Origin: Chromera velia
Taxonomy: Eukaryota > Sar > Chromeraceae
Length of the DNA stretch: 25,781 nucleotides
Assembly (NCBI GenBank): GCA_018398765.1
Contig: JAHBMJ010001816.1
Coordinates: forward strand, 1-25,781
Direction: 5' to 3'
Shown here piece after piece: positions 1-9,536 of this stretch (position 1 is the first letter of the stretch; each line of letters starts with the position of its first letter). The notes beneath the pieces were generated by a model, which worked only from the letters and a program-made list of their open reading frames with translations, did not search any database and was not told where the DNA came from. The position numbers and the translations under genes were made by a program.

Positions 1-73
1 TTTCTTTCTTTCTTTCTTTCTTTCCTTCTTTCTTTCTTTCTTTCTTTCTTTGTTTCTTTCTTTCTTTCTTGTT
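1..73 (+). repeat. TTTC microsatellite before an acceptor
   Basis: This is an almost pure TTTC repeat that forms the polypyrimidine tract before the TTGCAG acceptor at 72-77. It lies in the intron upstream of the first visible exon. Confidence 0.85.
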
Positions 74-77
74 GCAG

Positions 78-1660
78 GGGAGACAGAGGAGGCCCGCCCC
101 CGCGACCTAGAAGCAGAACCCCCCCGTGAGTCGTTGGATTGATTTGTCTGGTTTTGCCTCTCTCTTTTTCTTTTTTTGTGTTTACCTCTTCTCCTCTCTT
201 TCTGTATTCCTTTCTCTCTGTTCTTCTCTGTTGCTCTCTCTCTTCCTCTGTGGGGTGGGTGCTTTCCTGGTTCTTCTTACCGTCCGTGGTCGTGTGTCTG
301 TTCGTTAATTCATTTGGGTCGGTCCTCTCTGTTCTTCTCTGTTGCTCTCTCTCTTCCTCTGTGGGGTGGGTGCTTTCCTGGTTCTTCTTACCGTCCGTGG
401 TCGTGTGTCTGTTCGTTAATTCATTTGGGTCGGTCCTCTCTGTTCTTCTCTGTTGCTCTCTCTCTTCCTCTGTGGGGTGGGTGCTTTCCTGGTTCTTCTT
501 ACCGTCCGTGGTCGTGTGTCTGTTCGTTAATTCATTTGGGTCGGTCCTCTCTGTTCTTCTCTGTTGCTCTCTCTCTTCCTCTGTGGGGTGGGTGCTTTCC
601 TGGTTCTTCTTACCGTCCGTGGTCGTGTGTCTGTTCGTTAATTCATTTGGGTCGGTCCTCTCTGTTCTTCTCTGTTGCTCTCTCTCTTCCTCTGTGGGGT
701 GGGTGCTTTCCTGGTTCTTCTTACCGTCCGTGGTCGTGTGTCTGTTCGTTAATTCATTTGGGTCGGTCCTCTCTGTTCTTCTCTGTTGCTCTCTCTCTTC
801 CTCTGTGGGGTGGGTGCTTTCCTGGTTCTTCTTACCGTCCGTGGTCGTGTGTCTGTTCGTTAACTCATTTGGGTCGGTCCTCTCTGTTCTTCTCTGTTGC
901 TCTCTCTCTTCCTCTGTGGGGTGGGTGCTTTCCTGGTTCTTCTTACCGTCCGTGGTCGTGTGTCTGTTCGTTAACTCATTTGGGTCGGTCCTCTCTGTTC
1001 TTCTCTGTTGCTCTCTCTCTTCCTCTGTGGGGTGGGTGCTTTCCTGGTTCTTCTTACCGTCCGTGGTCGTGTGTCTGTTCGTTAACTCATTTGGCTCGGT
1101 CCTCTCTGTTCTGGTCGTCCTGCCGATCTTTGCATGCATGCAGCTTCTGTTCATGCGCCCTTGTTTGTTTTGGATCTCTCTCTTTTTTCCTTCATTCTCC
1201 GTTTGTTGCCCCTTTTTAGACTGACCCTCGCCCCGTTCCCTTGTCTCCCTTCTTGTCTTGTTTGTTCTCTCTCGTGCTACTGCTGATCGAATGAATGGGA
1301 CAACCAACCAACCAACGAACGAACGAACCATCCGAACGAACAAGGAGACAACAGACGCCGAAGGAGCCCCTCATACGGCCGAGGTGAGTCCAGGAGAGGT
1401 CTCTCTCTTCTTCACTTAAGAACTCTTGTCGGGGGCCGTTGTCACTCACTCACTCACTCACTCACTCGCAGGCCTGCACACATCCCTCTCTCTCGTTCTT
1501 CATTGGTTGTGTTCTCGTCTCTGCTTCATTTTTTGGGTATTCGTGTTTGTTTTGTATCGCCGCGCACCTGCAATAGACAGACAGAGATTCCCTTCCTGGA
1601 ATGGCCCGCACCTCCCCTCTCATGCCTTCCCCCTGCCTGCCTCTCTCCCTTGTTTGTATC

Positions 1661-1692
<32 letters not shown>

Positions 1693-2671
1693 ATGTGCCT
1701 CCCTGCCTGCCCGCAGAGAACTTCAGAGAGAAGCCCTCAGGCCCTCCCCGGTCTTGTGCTGCGCTCTGTGACGCGTCAGTCTGTCTATCTGTCTGTTGTC
1801 TTTCTGTCTGTCTGTCTTTCTGTCTGTCTGTCTTTCTTTCTTTCTGTCTGTCTGTCTGTCTATCTAACTGTAGTCAGTCAGTCAGTCTGTGTCTCTGTCA
1901 GTCTGTCCGTGTGTTGCTTATGAAGAGAAGGAGGAAAAAGAACGAGAAATACAGCCTGTTGTTTTTTGGTCAATTAGTCAGAGGACCGGCCTGCCCTCCC
2001 TCCCAGACTGTTTTTTGTCTCTTTTCTTTTCCCTCCTTCGACCCGACCATGCTTGCGAAAGAAAAGAGGGGGGGGGCGGGCAGATAGACCAACTAAAAAA
2101 AAAAGAAAGAACGATGGAAGGCGGAAACATGCATGCATGGGTTGGTAGGAAAAAGAGAGAGAGAGAGGAGACCCCCTTCATGCAGAAAGGAAAGGAAACT
2201 GGGCCCATGGATGACCTCAGTCAGATGCGACCCGCCAACAGCTCTCTCTTTTCGTTGTTTTGCTGTTCGAACAGGGACTCCTCTCCCTCTCCCTCTCTTC
2301 TTCCTCTCTTCCTTTCTTCCTTTCTTCCCTTTTGCCTGCCTGCCTGTGTGCGTGAAAACAAGCAGATGGGCAGGCATGAGAAGCACTCCATACGATCCCC
2401 GAGAGACCCCGGCGGAGATCCAGAAGGCCGAGGCGCTCTTCGACTCCCGAGTGGAAATCCTCGACATGTTCCGTCGGAAGGATGGCAGGCCCCTGGACAG
2501 AAAGGTCAGTCAGTCGTTGCATTTATTTGCATCAAATACAGCATAAATAAGGGAAGAATTAAAGAAAATCCTCGACATGTTCCGTCAGGAGGATGGCAGG
2601 CCTCTGGACAGAAAGGTCAGTCAGTCAGTCAGTCGGGAGGGAGGAGAGCAGAGGTTTGTCTCCCTCTCTCC

Positions 2672-2740
<69 letters not shown>

Positions 2741-3856
2741 TGTCTGAGTGTGTATGACTCTGTGTGTGTGTGAGTGTCTGAGTGTGTGAGTGTGTGTGTG
2801 CGTGCGCACGTGCGTCCGAAGGTCAGACGCACATGTGCCGGGTTTCCGTGTGTGCCAGACGACCTCATCTCCAATCAGCAAACGAAACACCGAAAGAGCA
2901 TATGAGGTGGGGGCAGGTTCTGATTCAATGCCCCTCCCTAGCTCTTCCCTGTGGCGTTTCTTCAGCATGGCCTGTTGGAGGGAGAAGCGCTTCTTGAAAA
3001 GGGCCCTTATTCTGCCAACACCGCAGGCAGCACTCGATTCACTGCAACACTGCATGCACGCATAATGCATTTTGTTTTTGTCACTGTTGCCTGCAGGCCC
3101 TGGTGGAGAAGCTCTTCATGAGAGGGCCCGACAAAGTGGAGATTGCAAAGAGAATTGAGATCATTCCGGCATCGGGGGTCGGTCTGTCTGTCTGTCTGCG
3201 TGAGTGGCTCTCGGTCTGTCTGTCTGGCTGGCTGTCTGTCTGCGTGAGTGGCCTCGGTCTGTCTGTCTGTCTGGCTGGCTGCGTGAGTGGCCTCGGTCTG
3301 TCTGTCTGGCTGGCTGTCTGTCTGCGTGACTGGCCTCGGTCTGTCTGTCTGGCTGCGTGAGTGGCTCTCGGTCTGTCTGTCTGTCTGCCTGGCTGGCTGG
3401 CTGGCTGTCTGTCTGCGTGAGTGGCCTCGGTCTGTCTGTCTGTCTGGCTGCGTGAGTGGCCTCGGTCTGTCTGTCTGTCTGGCTGCGTGAGTGGCTCTCG
3501 GTCTGTCTGTCTGCCTGGCTGGCTGGCTGGCTGGCTGCGTGAGTGGCTCTCGGTCTGTATGTCTCTGACTGTAAGTCTGCATGCCTCTCGGGCTCGTTGG
3601 TTGTCTCTTTGAGCCTGTGTGTCTTCTTGACTGTTCGCTTCCGTTCTTCCGCCTTTATTGCTTCCTCGTTGTTTGCTTTCGATTGCTTTGATTTTGCTGT
3701 GAGGCATTGCGTGTCTCTCACGGGTGGGTTCTCTTTGCTTCGCTTGCGTTGAGTTTTTTTCGATCTCGTGCTCTCTCTGACTTTCAGCAGTTCCCTACCG
3801 CACGCGAAAGTGACCCATGAGTGAGGAAGAGCTTGCCAGTGAGCTACGTCTCTCTC

Positions 3857-3912
<56 letters not shown>

Positions 3913-5588
3913 TGTGCAGACGGCCACCTTCTGCGTGGACTTCGAGAAACACACCTACGACGACAAAGGAGGGGACGTGGAGTGGGTTGTGGGGGTGTAC
4001 AGGGCAGACGGGGGGGTGATCTCGAAGGGCAGTCTCTTCAAAGGTCAGTCATTTACTTTCATACAGAATTCTTTTTCTGAAAAAGAATTATGTATCAGAA
4101 AAAGAATTCTGTATGAAAATGAATGCGTATCTGGATCTGAAAGAATTCTGTATGAAAGTAAACGCATGATCTCGAAGGGCAGTCTCTTCAAAGGTCAGTC
4201 AGGCAGGCAGTCCCCTTTTTTATTATTTGGGGGGTGGGGTTAAGGATGCGATCATCAATAGAGCATTCATGGAGAGACAAGAAAGGGGAGAGAACATGTG
4301 TTGAAGAGAGACTGACTCTCTGCGAGGAGATGCGCGGGATGAAATTTTGAGTGATCAAGCGACCGTCTCTCTCTCTGTATGTATATGTATGTACATCTCA
4401 CATCTCTTTTGCATCGTAATCGGCTGCTTCTTGTGCTATTTGACCTGGGAGGCTGTTCCCACGAAGTCGATGAGTACTGTTGTTGAGTGAGTTCAACCAC
4501 AGGGGGCATGCAGACACACAATCAATGAATGAATGAATGATTGCCCCAAGCAACGAAAGGTCCCCGAACGAAAGGAAGGAAGGAAGAGCGGAGGGGAGGC
4601 CCTTCCTATCCGACCGCGAAAGGGAACAAACAGAGAAAATAAAGGAAAGAAGGATCGATGTTCTTGCTTGCTTTCTCTCATGTGCGGGGCTGCATGGGTC
4701 AATGCTCAAAATAAAATAAAGCAAGAAAAAGGGGGGAGAGAAAGAAAGGGAGAAGCCTCGACTTACTGACTGACCATGCATTCTTCCCCTCACCTCCCCT
4801 CCGTGCCTGCAGACCACGACGGCACAGGAAAGGTCCCGAAGGGCAAGGTCGACTTGATGAAGGAGCCCGCGGTGATCGAGGACTTCTTGCCTGAGATCAG
4901 AAAGGCTTGGGGTGAGTGCCTTCCTTGTTGATGCATGGGGGGGGGGCTGCAGGGCAGGTGGGGTGTGTGGGTGAGTGCCTTGATTGACTGCATCGATGAT
5001 TGACTGCATCGATGGAGGGTTGAGTGCCTTGATTGCGTGGAGGAGTGGGTGAGTGCCTTGATTGACTGCATCGATGGAGGGTTGAGTGCCTTGATTGCAT
5101 GGAGGAGTGGGTGAGTGCCTTGATTGACTGCATCGATGGAGGGTTGAGTGCCTTGATTGCATGGAGGAGTGGGTGAGTGCCTTGCCCTGGTTGCAGTGTC
5201 CTGTGGGTGAAGTCTGTAAGGATTGGAGTCAGAGAAAGTTATGAAGAGATAATGAAGCAAAGACCCAGAAGACGGTCAGAGAGGACCAGAAAGAAATCGA
5301 AAGAAAAGAAAAGAAGTGGGCCTTGAAAAGAAGAAAGAGAGAAAGTCATGATGGGGGAAGGCAATGGATGTGATGAGGCAGAGAAAGAGCAGGAGGGAAG
5401 GAGGCAGAGGGATCCGTGCATGCCGTCTGTCTCCTCATTTGTCGTGTGGGTCTGTCTGTCTGTGTCCATCCCTCGTCCCTTCACTTACTTTTTTGTTTTT
5501 CTGTTCTTCTCTTTATTCCCTTCCTACCTTCCTGCCTGCAGGGATCAATTTGGACGGTGCAGATATTCGTCCTTTCGAGTACTTCTAG
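78..5588 (+). CDS. Spliced gene of unknown function, 3' part (8 exons)
   Basis: Exons: 78-125, 1355-1383, 1717-1750, 2366 or 2374-2504, 3097-3177, 3920-4043, 4813-4911 and 5542-5588 (stop TAG). All introns are GT-AG; acceptors are mostly CTGCAG or similar, and donors are GTGAGT, GTCAGT or GTCGGT. The phases of the last five exons agree without ambiguity (0, 0, 1, 1). The first three exons allow two phase-consistent models. One, with the acceptor at 2365, gives an Arg/Ser/Pro-rich N-terminal part and 199 residues. The other, with the acceptor at 2373, gives an acidic stretch and 196 residues. The 5' end lies outside the window. The C-terminal part is a compact mixed-charge domain containing ILDMFRRKDGRPLDRK, a segment ATFCVDFEKHTYDD, and DHDGTGKVPKGK, which resembles an EF-hand loop but lacks the final acidic residue. 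The protein ends in IRPFEYF. I do not recognise the family. The joins are inferred from splice signals and phase, not from transcripts. Confidence 0.7.
214..1112 (+). repeat. 111-bp minisatellite, about 8 copies, in an intron
   Basis: Eight near-identical units of 111 bp repeat through the intron 126-1354. The shared word CATTTGGGTC recurs at 311, 422, 533, 644, 755, 866 and 977, with a variant at 1088. The first five units carry TTAATTC and the last three TTAACTC, so a single change has spread along the array. Because 111 is a multiple of three and the unit has no stop in two frames, long repetitive ORFs arise. I treat these as spurious because they sit between a clear donor and a clear acceptor. 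Confidence 0.95.
1384..1716 (+). repeat. Intron with short CTCA and TTGA repeats
   Basis: The intron between exons 1355-1383 and 1717-1750 holds a CACT/CTCA run near 1443-1470 and a TTGA run near 1660-1693. It ends in CCGCAG. I see nothing coding in it. Confidence 0.6.
1776..1912 (+). repeat. CTGT/CTTT-rich tract
   Basis: Impure CTGT, CTTT and CAGT repeats lie just downstream of exon 1717-1750. An alternative donor at the start of the tract (GTCTGT, about 1779) would lengthen that exon to 62 bases, also phase-compatible with the 2366 acceptor in one frame. I prefer the 1751 donor but cannot exclude this one. Confidence 0.6.
1913..2365 (+). other. Intron remainder, no gene seen
   Basis: This purine- and pyrimidine-rich intron sequence runs up to the acceptor AGCAG at 2361-2365. 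Open frames on both strands here are short, low in complexity and cross the exon boundary, so I report none. Confidence 0.5.
2455..2627 (+). repeat. Duplicated exon tail plus 5' splice site, 111-bp offset
   Basis: Positions 2455-2516 contain the last 50 bases of an exon with its GTCAGTCAGTC donor, and recur at 2566-2627 with three substitutions. Two of these change residues (RK to QE) and one is silent. The copied donor is at 2616. Using it instead of 2505 would keep the phase but read into an in-frame TAA within the spacer, so the extended product would be cut short. Confidence 0.85.
2677..2812 (+). repeat. (TC)n(TG)n compound microsatellite
   Basis: A run of CT/TC dinucleotides passes into a long TG tract with GAGTGTCTGAGTG interruptions, inside the intron 2505-3096. 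The TC-then-TG order also occurs in the next intron. Confidence 0.9.
3178..3560 (+). repeat. CTGT/GGCT minisatellite carrying repeated GTGAGTGG
   Basis: This repeat starts directly at the donor GTCGGT (3178). Irregular units of CTGT and GGCT words each carry GCGTGAGTGGC. The donor-like GTGAGTGG occurs at 3200, 3244, 3283, 3357, 3417, 3452, 3487 and 3539, with a GTGACTGG variant at 3326. Spacing ranges from 31 to 60 bases. The long reverse-strand ORFs rich in RQTDR are translations of this repeat and not genes. Confidence 0.9.
3847..3919 (+). repeat. (TC)n(TG)n tract forming the acceptor region
   Basis: A TC tract followed by a TG tract ends directly in GTGCAG, the acceptor of the exon at 3920. 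The microsatellite here serves as the polypyrimidine region of the intron. Confidence 0.9.
4017..4201 (+). mobile_element. Foldback insert flanked by a 35-bp exon/donor duplication
   Basis: Positions 4017-4051 (last 27 exon bases plus donor GTCAGTCA) recur exactly at 4167-4201. The 115 bases between begin with a 23-base arm (4052-4074) whose perfect reverse complement is at 4140-4162. A second, internal arm at 4095-4118 is the reverse complement of 4057-4080. The insert therefore has terminal inverted repeats at or within 4 bases of the duplication edges, like a small foldback or introner-type insertion. No coding capacity of its own is needed. The first and second donors are 150 bases apart. 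Confidence 0.75.
4202..4812 (+). other. Intron remainder, no gene seen
   Basis: The rest of this intron contains a G-run near 4229, a run of TATG words near 4375-4395 and A-rich stretches before the CTGCAG acceptor at 4807-4812. I see no further exon that fits the phase. Confidence 0.5.
4912..5182 (+). repeat. 62-bp tandem repeat carrying the donor GTGAGTGCC
   Basis: The true donor at 4912 is GTGAGTGCCTT. The same word recurs at 4971, 5049, 5111 and 5173, the last three exactly 62 bases apart. TTGAGTGCCTTGATTG half-units lie between them. Reverse-strand ORFs here merely translate the repeat. Confidence 0.9.
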
Positions 5589-6480
5589 ATGAAAGGAGGA
5601 AGGAAGGAAGTCTGGAGGAATTCATTCAGGGGAGAGTGAGGAGGAGGGGAGACAGGCAGGCAGGCAGGAAGAATGACGGGTGAGAGGAAAGGGAAGGGAA
5701 GGGAAGGGAAGGGAAGAAGATTGCGGAGGGACGGAGGGCAGAGAAGAAGAAAGAAGAGAGCTAGAGCAGGGTTTGATCTGATGACCCAGAAAAATCTCTT
5801 CAGCCACTCACATGCACTGCCTGCGTGGGAGAACAAAAGAATCAGACAGACAGACTGAAATTCCTGTCGGTCTCTACTTTCCTTCCATCTCCTTTATTTC
5901 CTTTTTGGACCTTGACGGAATTGGTTTTCTTCCCTCGGAAAAGAAGGGCTGCCTGGCTCGCTGCTGTGGCTGCTTGTCTCCTGCTTTCATGCTGTCTCTT
6001 TTGTTTCCATCTCACACCAGAAAGTCTCATACTAAAACGGCAAAAGTTTCGAAAGAGCCTCGAGTGAGGGGGAAGGGGTGGGAGGGCAGGGGTGGGGGAG
6101 GCAACAGAGGCGTTAATTGTGTGTTTTGGAGTGTTCGGAGAGTGGATCCATCCAGGCTTGGGTGGCCTTCCGGCGTTGTGGTAGTCATTTCTGACAAGCT
6201 TGACAAGCAGACAGAGAGAATGAAAGCGTGTCTCACTGATTAATCGATTTGTCGAACGACAAGAATCAAAAGCGACAGATGATTGGACAAAATGTTTTCT
6301 TTATAAGTGCAACAATTTTTGATCCTCAATTTTCCCGAGCCTCGAGAATGATCGGAGAATCGATTGCGTCATTCATTGTATCATTCAATGCTTTTCTAAT
6401 CCCAGAGCTATATACTCCTAAAAGTCTAGTCAGACCGACTCCAACTCTAGGACGGACTGCCTGAAAAAGACCATGCAGAA
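5589..6480. other. Downstream flank of the spliced gene, no gene seen
   Basis: Purine-rich sequence with GGAAG, GGCA and GGGAA repeats (5600-5720) follows the stop. Open frames on both strands are short and unlike known proteins. I cannot identify a polyadenylation signal with confidence. Confidence 0.4.
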
Positions 6481-6590
6481 AAAAAAATTTATTTTAATTG
6501 AAATTAATTGATTGTATTGGCCTAGGTATTAGCGCTCCATATCATAACCGGTAGGATAACCGGTCGTAGGATCGATAGGATAGGAATCAA

Positions 6591-7096
6591 ACCCTGCAAG
6601 TTGCCAGGAATATGAAGGACTAGATGGAGGAATTTGAAGTAGGAATATGCAGAAATATGGGATAGGAATATGAAGGGATATGTAGGATTATGCAAGAATA
6701 TGAGGTAGCAATCTACAGGTCAAAATCAGTAGGAATTTAAAAATTAAATTCCTGTAAAATAGGAAATTAAGATAAAATTTCCTAGCAGCAGATATTTAAT
6801 AAAAAAACATAGGTAGGAATATGAAGGAATATACAGGAATATAAAGGAATTTAGGGTAGGAATATGAAAGAATATGCAGGAATATATGGGGTAGGATTAT
6901 GAAGGAAAATATTAATTTCCTTGGTACCAGGAATTTTGATTCAAATTCCTACCGATTTTCACCTGCAGATTCCTACCTCATATTCTTACATAATCGTACA
7001 TATTCTTTCATATTCCTACCCCATATTCCTGCTGCATCCTGCATATTCCTTCATATTCCTACCTTAAATTCCTTCATAATCCTGGCAACCTACAGG
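6591..7096. mobile_element. Foldback (MITE-like) element
   Basis: The two ends form imperfect inverted repeats: 6591-6618 matches the reverse complement of 7069-7096 at about 25 of 28 bases (CCCTG...GTTGCCAGGA...ATGAAGGA). The left arm is built from many AGGAATATGAAGGA-type words and the right arm from their reverse complements (TCCTTCATATTCCT), so almost the whole element can fold on itself. The centre has AT-rich spacer sequence. No ORF is credible. I found no clear target-site duplication. It could also be an inverted satellite that never moved. Confidence 0.6.
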
Positions 7097-7859
7097 GAAG
7101 GATATAGGATTTATGTTTCGAGTCATTCTGAGGTCTACTGCCGCCGTCTGCCGGGCTTCGACTTGCATCGTTGAAAGGGCGATCTAGAGGTTAGTCTCGA
7201 GGTAGATACTCCAAAACCTGTAGGCTGCTCAGGCTGCATGCGGGTCGGCATTTTAGGCTCACCTCTTATGCCGCAAGTCATGTGTAAAATCGAAATCCTT
7301 TCATTCCCGACGCCTTCAGGCTTTTTGCACATCAAATACAATTTAAACCGTTGATTTTGGTACTGCATCGTTTTGACTGACACGCGCGTTCATTTCTGAC
7401 ATAGTCTTAGAAGGCATCATGCAAGGTGCGACCGAAATGCCGCTCAGTACGTCTTCTCGTTACACCTTCTGACGGTTTCACAACGGAAACTACCTTCTAA
7501 CATAAGAAGACGCCCGCTCGTAGTTTTCTAAAGAAAAATGGTTGAGAAATAAAGGAGATCTGGTTATCCAATTATCTCTGCCGTCTCCGTCTGTTTCTCT
7601 TCTAAGCATCACTCTGCTGGGCCGGTTCCTGTGTCCGCCTGCCACTTTCTCTTTGCTCCCGGAAGGAGCGGGGGCGTGGAAGCGTGGACACCGGTGGGGG
7701 GAGCGAAAAGACCCGCCAAACTCAGCGACGTGAGCAACCGATACACGGCCACACAGGGCCGAACGTATACGCATAACTCAGATTGAGCATAGAATTCCTC
7801 GTTGCTGCTTTTATCTCCATTGATCAAACCCATCGAGACTCGGCAAGGGAGCAGCACCT
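7097..7859. other. Intergenic sequence, no feature seen
   Basis: This is unique-looking sequence of mixed composition with only short open frames. It could include the 5' untranslated part of the retroelement-like frame starting at 7860, but nothing shows this directly. Confidence 0.3.
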
Positions 7860-9536
7860 ATGTCGCAGTCTCCTGAACACAAGCAATCTTCTCCTTCCCC
7901 GTCTCGACATGACCTCTCTGATAAGAGAGCTGGACCGTCTCCTCCTCCGTCTTCAACATCTCCTACTCCTCCGTCTTCAACCACTGACTGCCATCGCCCA
8001 GGACGTCGGAAAACATCAAAAGGCCAGTCAAAGAGTAAGGCAGATGGCGCCAGCGAAGTGGGCCTGTCCACAGCCAAGGGGGCCCCCCCGAGCGGGGCAG
8101 CTAACTCTCCACCACCATGTGCATCCCTCTGCAGGTCCACCTCTTAGCCAGATAGGCCCCCCGACGAGATGGACGAAAACTACCCCGCCCTTCCCACGGC
8201 AGGGAGGGCGTGGGAAGCGACAACAGCTGGGCTCTCTCCACCCAGCCAGCCAGTCACAGTGTGCGCGTGGGGCCCGGTGGGGAGGGACAAAGAGAAGGAG
8301 TGGAGGTGGATAGACGCCGCAGCACTGGCCGCAAACGTATGCCGGACAGACCTACCCCGGGTGGAGCAGGGCCGAATCAAAAGGGCGCAATGGTGGGAGG
8401 AGGAGAGGAAAGGACACGCCAAAGCAGGAGGAAGGGCAAGAAAGGAAGCGAGGGAGTGGAGGGCGGAGCAACGAAGGTAGCCACCTCCCAGCTCTAGCTT
8501 CATTACGGCAGAAGTCCGCACCCTTCCAACCCCCCCGCCCAAGACACCACCAATCCTCCCCCTTCTGATTCAAGGACCTTTTGGACCCTCTGGGCTGCAA
8601 CGAGGGATGGCTAACCCAATCAGACAGGCTAGGGAACGCCAAGTGCGAGTCAAGATAGCAACCCGCAGAGAATGGGAAGAGGAGGCAGAAAAGGAAATCT
8701 AGGAAAAGGAGGAGCGGAGAGCCAGATGGAGGAGGGGAGAGAACCCGTACCCGAGGCAATCCGTATAGCCCCAGACGCCACAGATAGTTAAAAAGTTAGT
8801 AGAGGCAGCCATCCGCATAACCCCCCCCGATGACCAGCGAGCAGACAGGCAGGCAAGGCTATCTATCACCCCAATAGTCTGCTGACTAAATGTCAGCCCA
8901 GCCGGAGCCGACCTCACACCCAATACGGGGCTGACGGATGATGAGGCCCTCCAGAAGGGGATCGAAAACTCGCTGTCGCAGACGCCAGGCCCTGCTCCTC
9001 CTGCTTGTTCTAACTCACCTTCTTCTCCTTCCTCCGTTTCCTCTTCATCTTCCTCTTCCTCGTCCTCTTCCTCTTTCTCCTCCTCTTCCTCTTTTTATCC
9101 CCCTCCCTTCCCTTCTCAGGCACCCTTAGTTCAGATCCAAGACCAGACAGATACACAAGCAGGCATAGACAGACAGATAGAAAGCCAAGCGTGGACAGTC
9201 GTCAAAGCAAAAAGGCAGACCAGAGCAGCCGCAGTGCCTAGCGCAGTGCAGACGCAGACGGAGACAGGTAAAAGACGGCAGGACAAGACAGACGCAGGCG
9301 GCCACAGACAGCGACAGAGAGATACAGAAAGCTGGAGGCGGACATAGACAGCTACAGGCAGACACAGACAGACACAGGCAGCCACAGATAGACATAGACA
9401 GACGCAGACAGACACAAACAGACACAGATTCAGACAGATGTAGAAAGACACAGCCAGCGACAGCAAGACACAGAAAGAAACAGCCAGCAACAGGAAGACA
9501 GCAGGAGGGGAGTCCGATGGCCAAGCGAACAACTAA
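7860..9536 (+). pseudogene. Decayed ORF1-like frame of a putative retroelement
   Basis: One frame runs from ATG 7860 to TAA 9534-9536 (about 558 codons), with internal stops at 8145 (TAG), 8478 (TAG), 8700 (TAG), 8766 (TAG), 8883 (TGA), 9345 (TAG) and 9441 (TAG). The conceptual product starts Ser/Pro-rich and continues with a basic, Trp-containing middle (MDENYPALP near 8169; EWRWIDAAALAANV near 8300). It then has a poly-Ser stretch at about 9030-9095, a WTVVKAKRQTR motif near 9192, and a Gln/Asp/Arg-rich tail built on a CAGACA repeat (9290-9480). Such Pro/Ser and basic ORF1 proteins occur in non-LTR elements, and a short VVK-type motif is common in them. I found no endonuclease or RT downstream, so the assignment is an inference. 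It may instead be a low-complexity host pseudogene or GC-rich chance openness. Confidence 0.4.
9290..9480 (+). repeat. CAGACA-type short repeat
   Basis: Impure CAGACA/CACAGA words repeat across this stretch. They account for the Cys/Leu-rich ORFs on the reverse strand, which I reject as genes. Confidence 0.8.

Noticed and set aside
139-1224. Long repetitive + strand ORFs of 347-361 codons
   Set aside because: They translate the 111-bp intronic minisatellite in two frames at once, between a clear donor and a clear acceptor.
3791-3820. Possible extra exon between CAGCAG and GTGAGG
   Set aside because: In the required phase it ends in TGA directly before the donor; the other phases do not join to the exon at 3920.
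3007-3952. Reverse-strand RQTDR-rich ORFs
   Set aside because: They are translations of the CTGT/GGCT repeat, open in three frames, and run across well-supported + strand exons.
7860-9536. TAG read as a sense codon
   Set aside because: The spliced gene ends naturally in TAG, and the LINE and chromovirus lesions look like ordinary nonsense changes.
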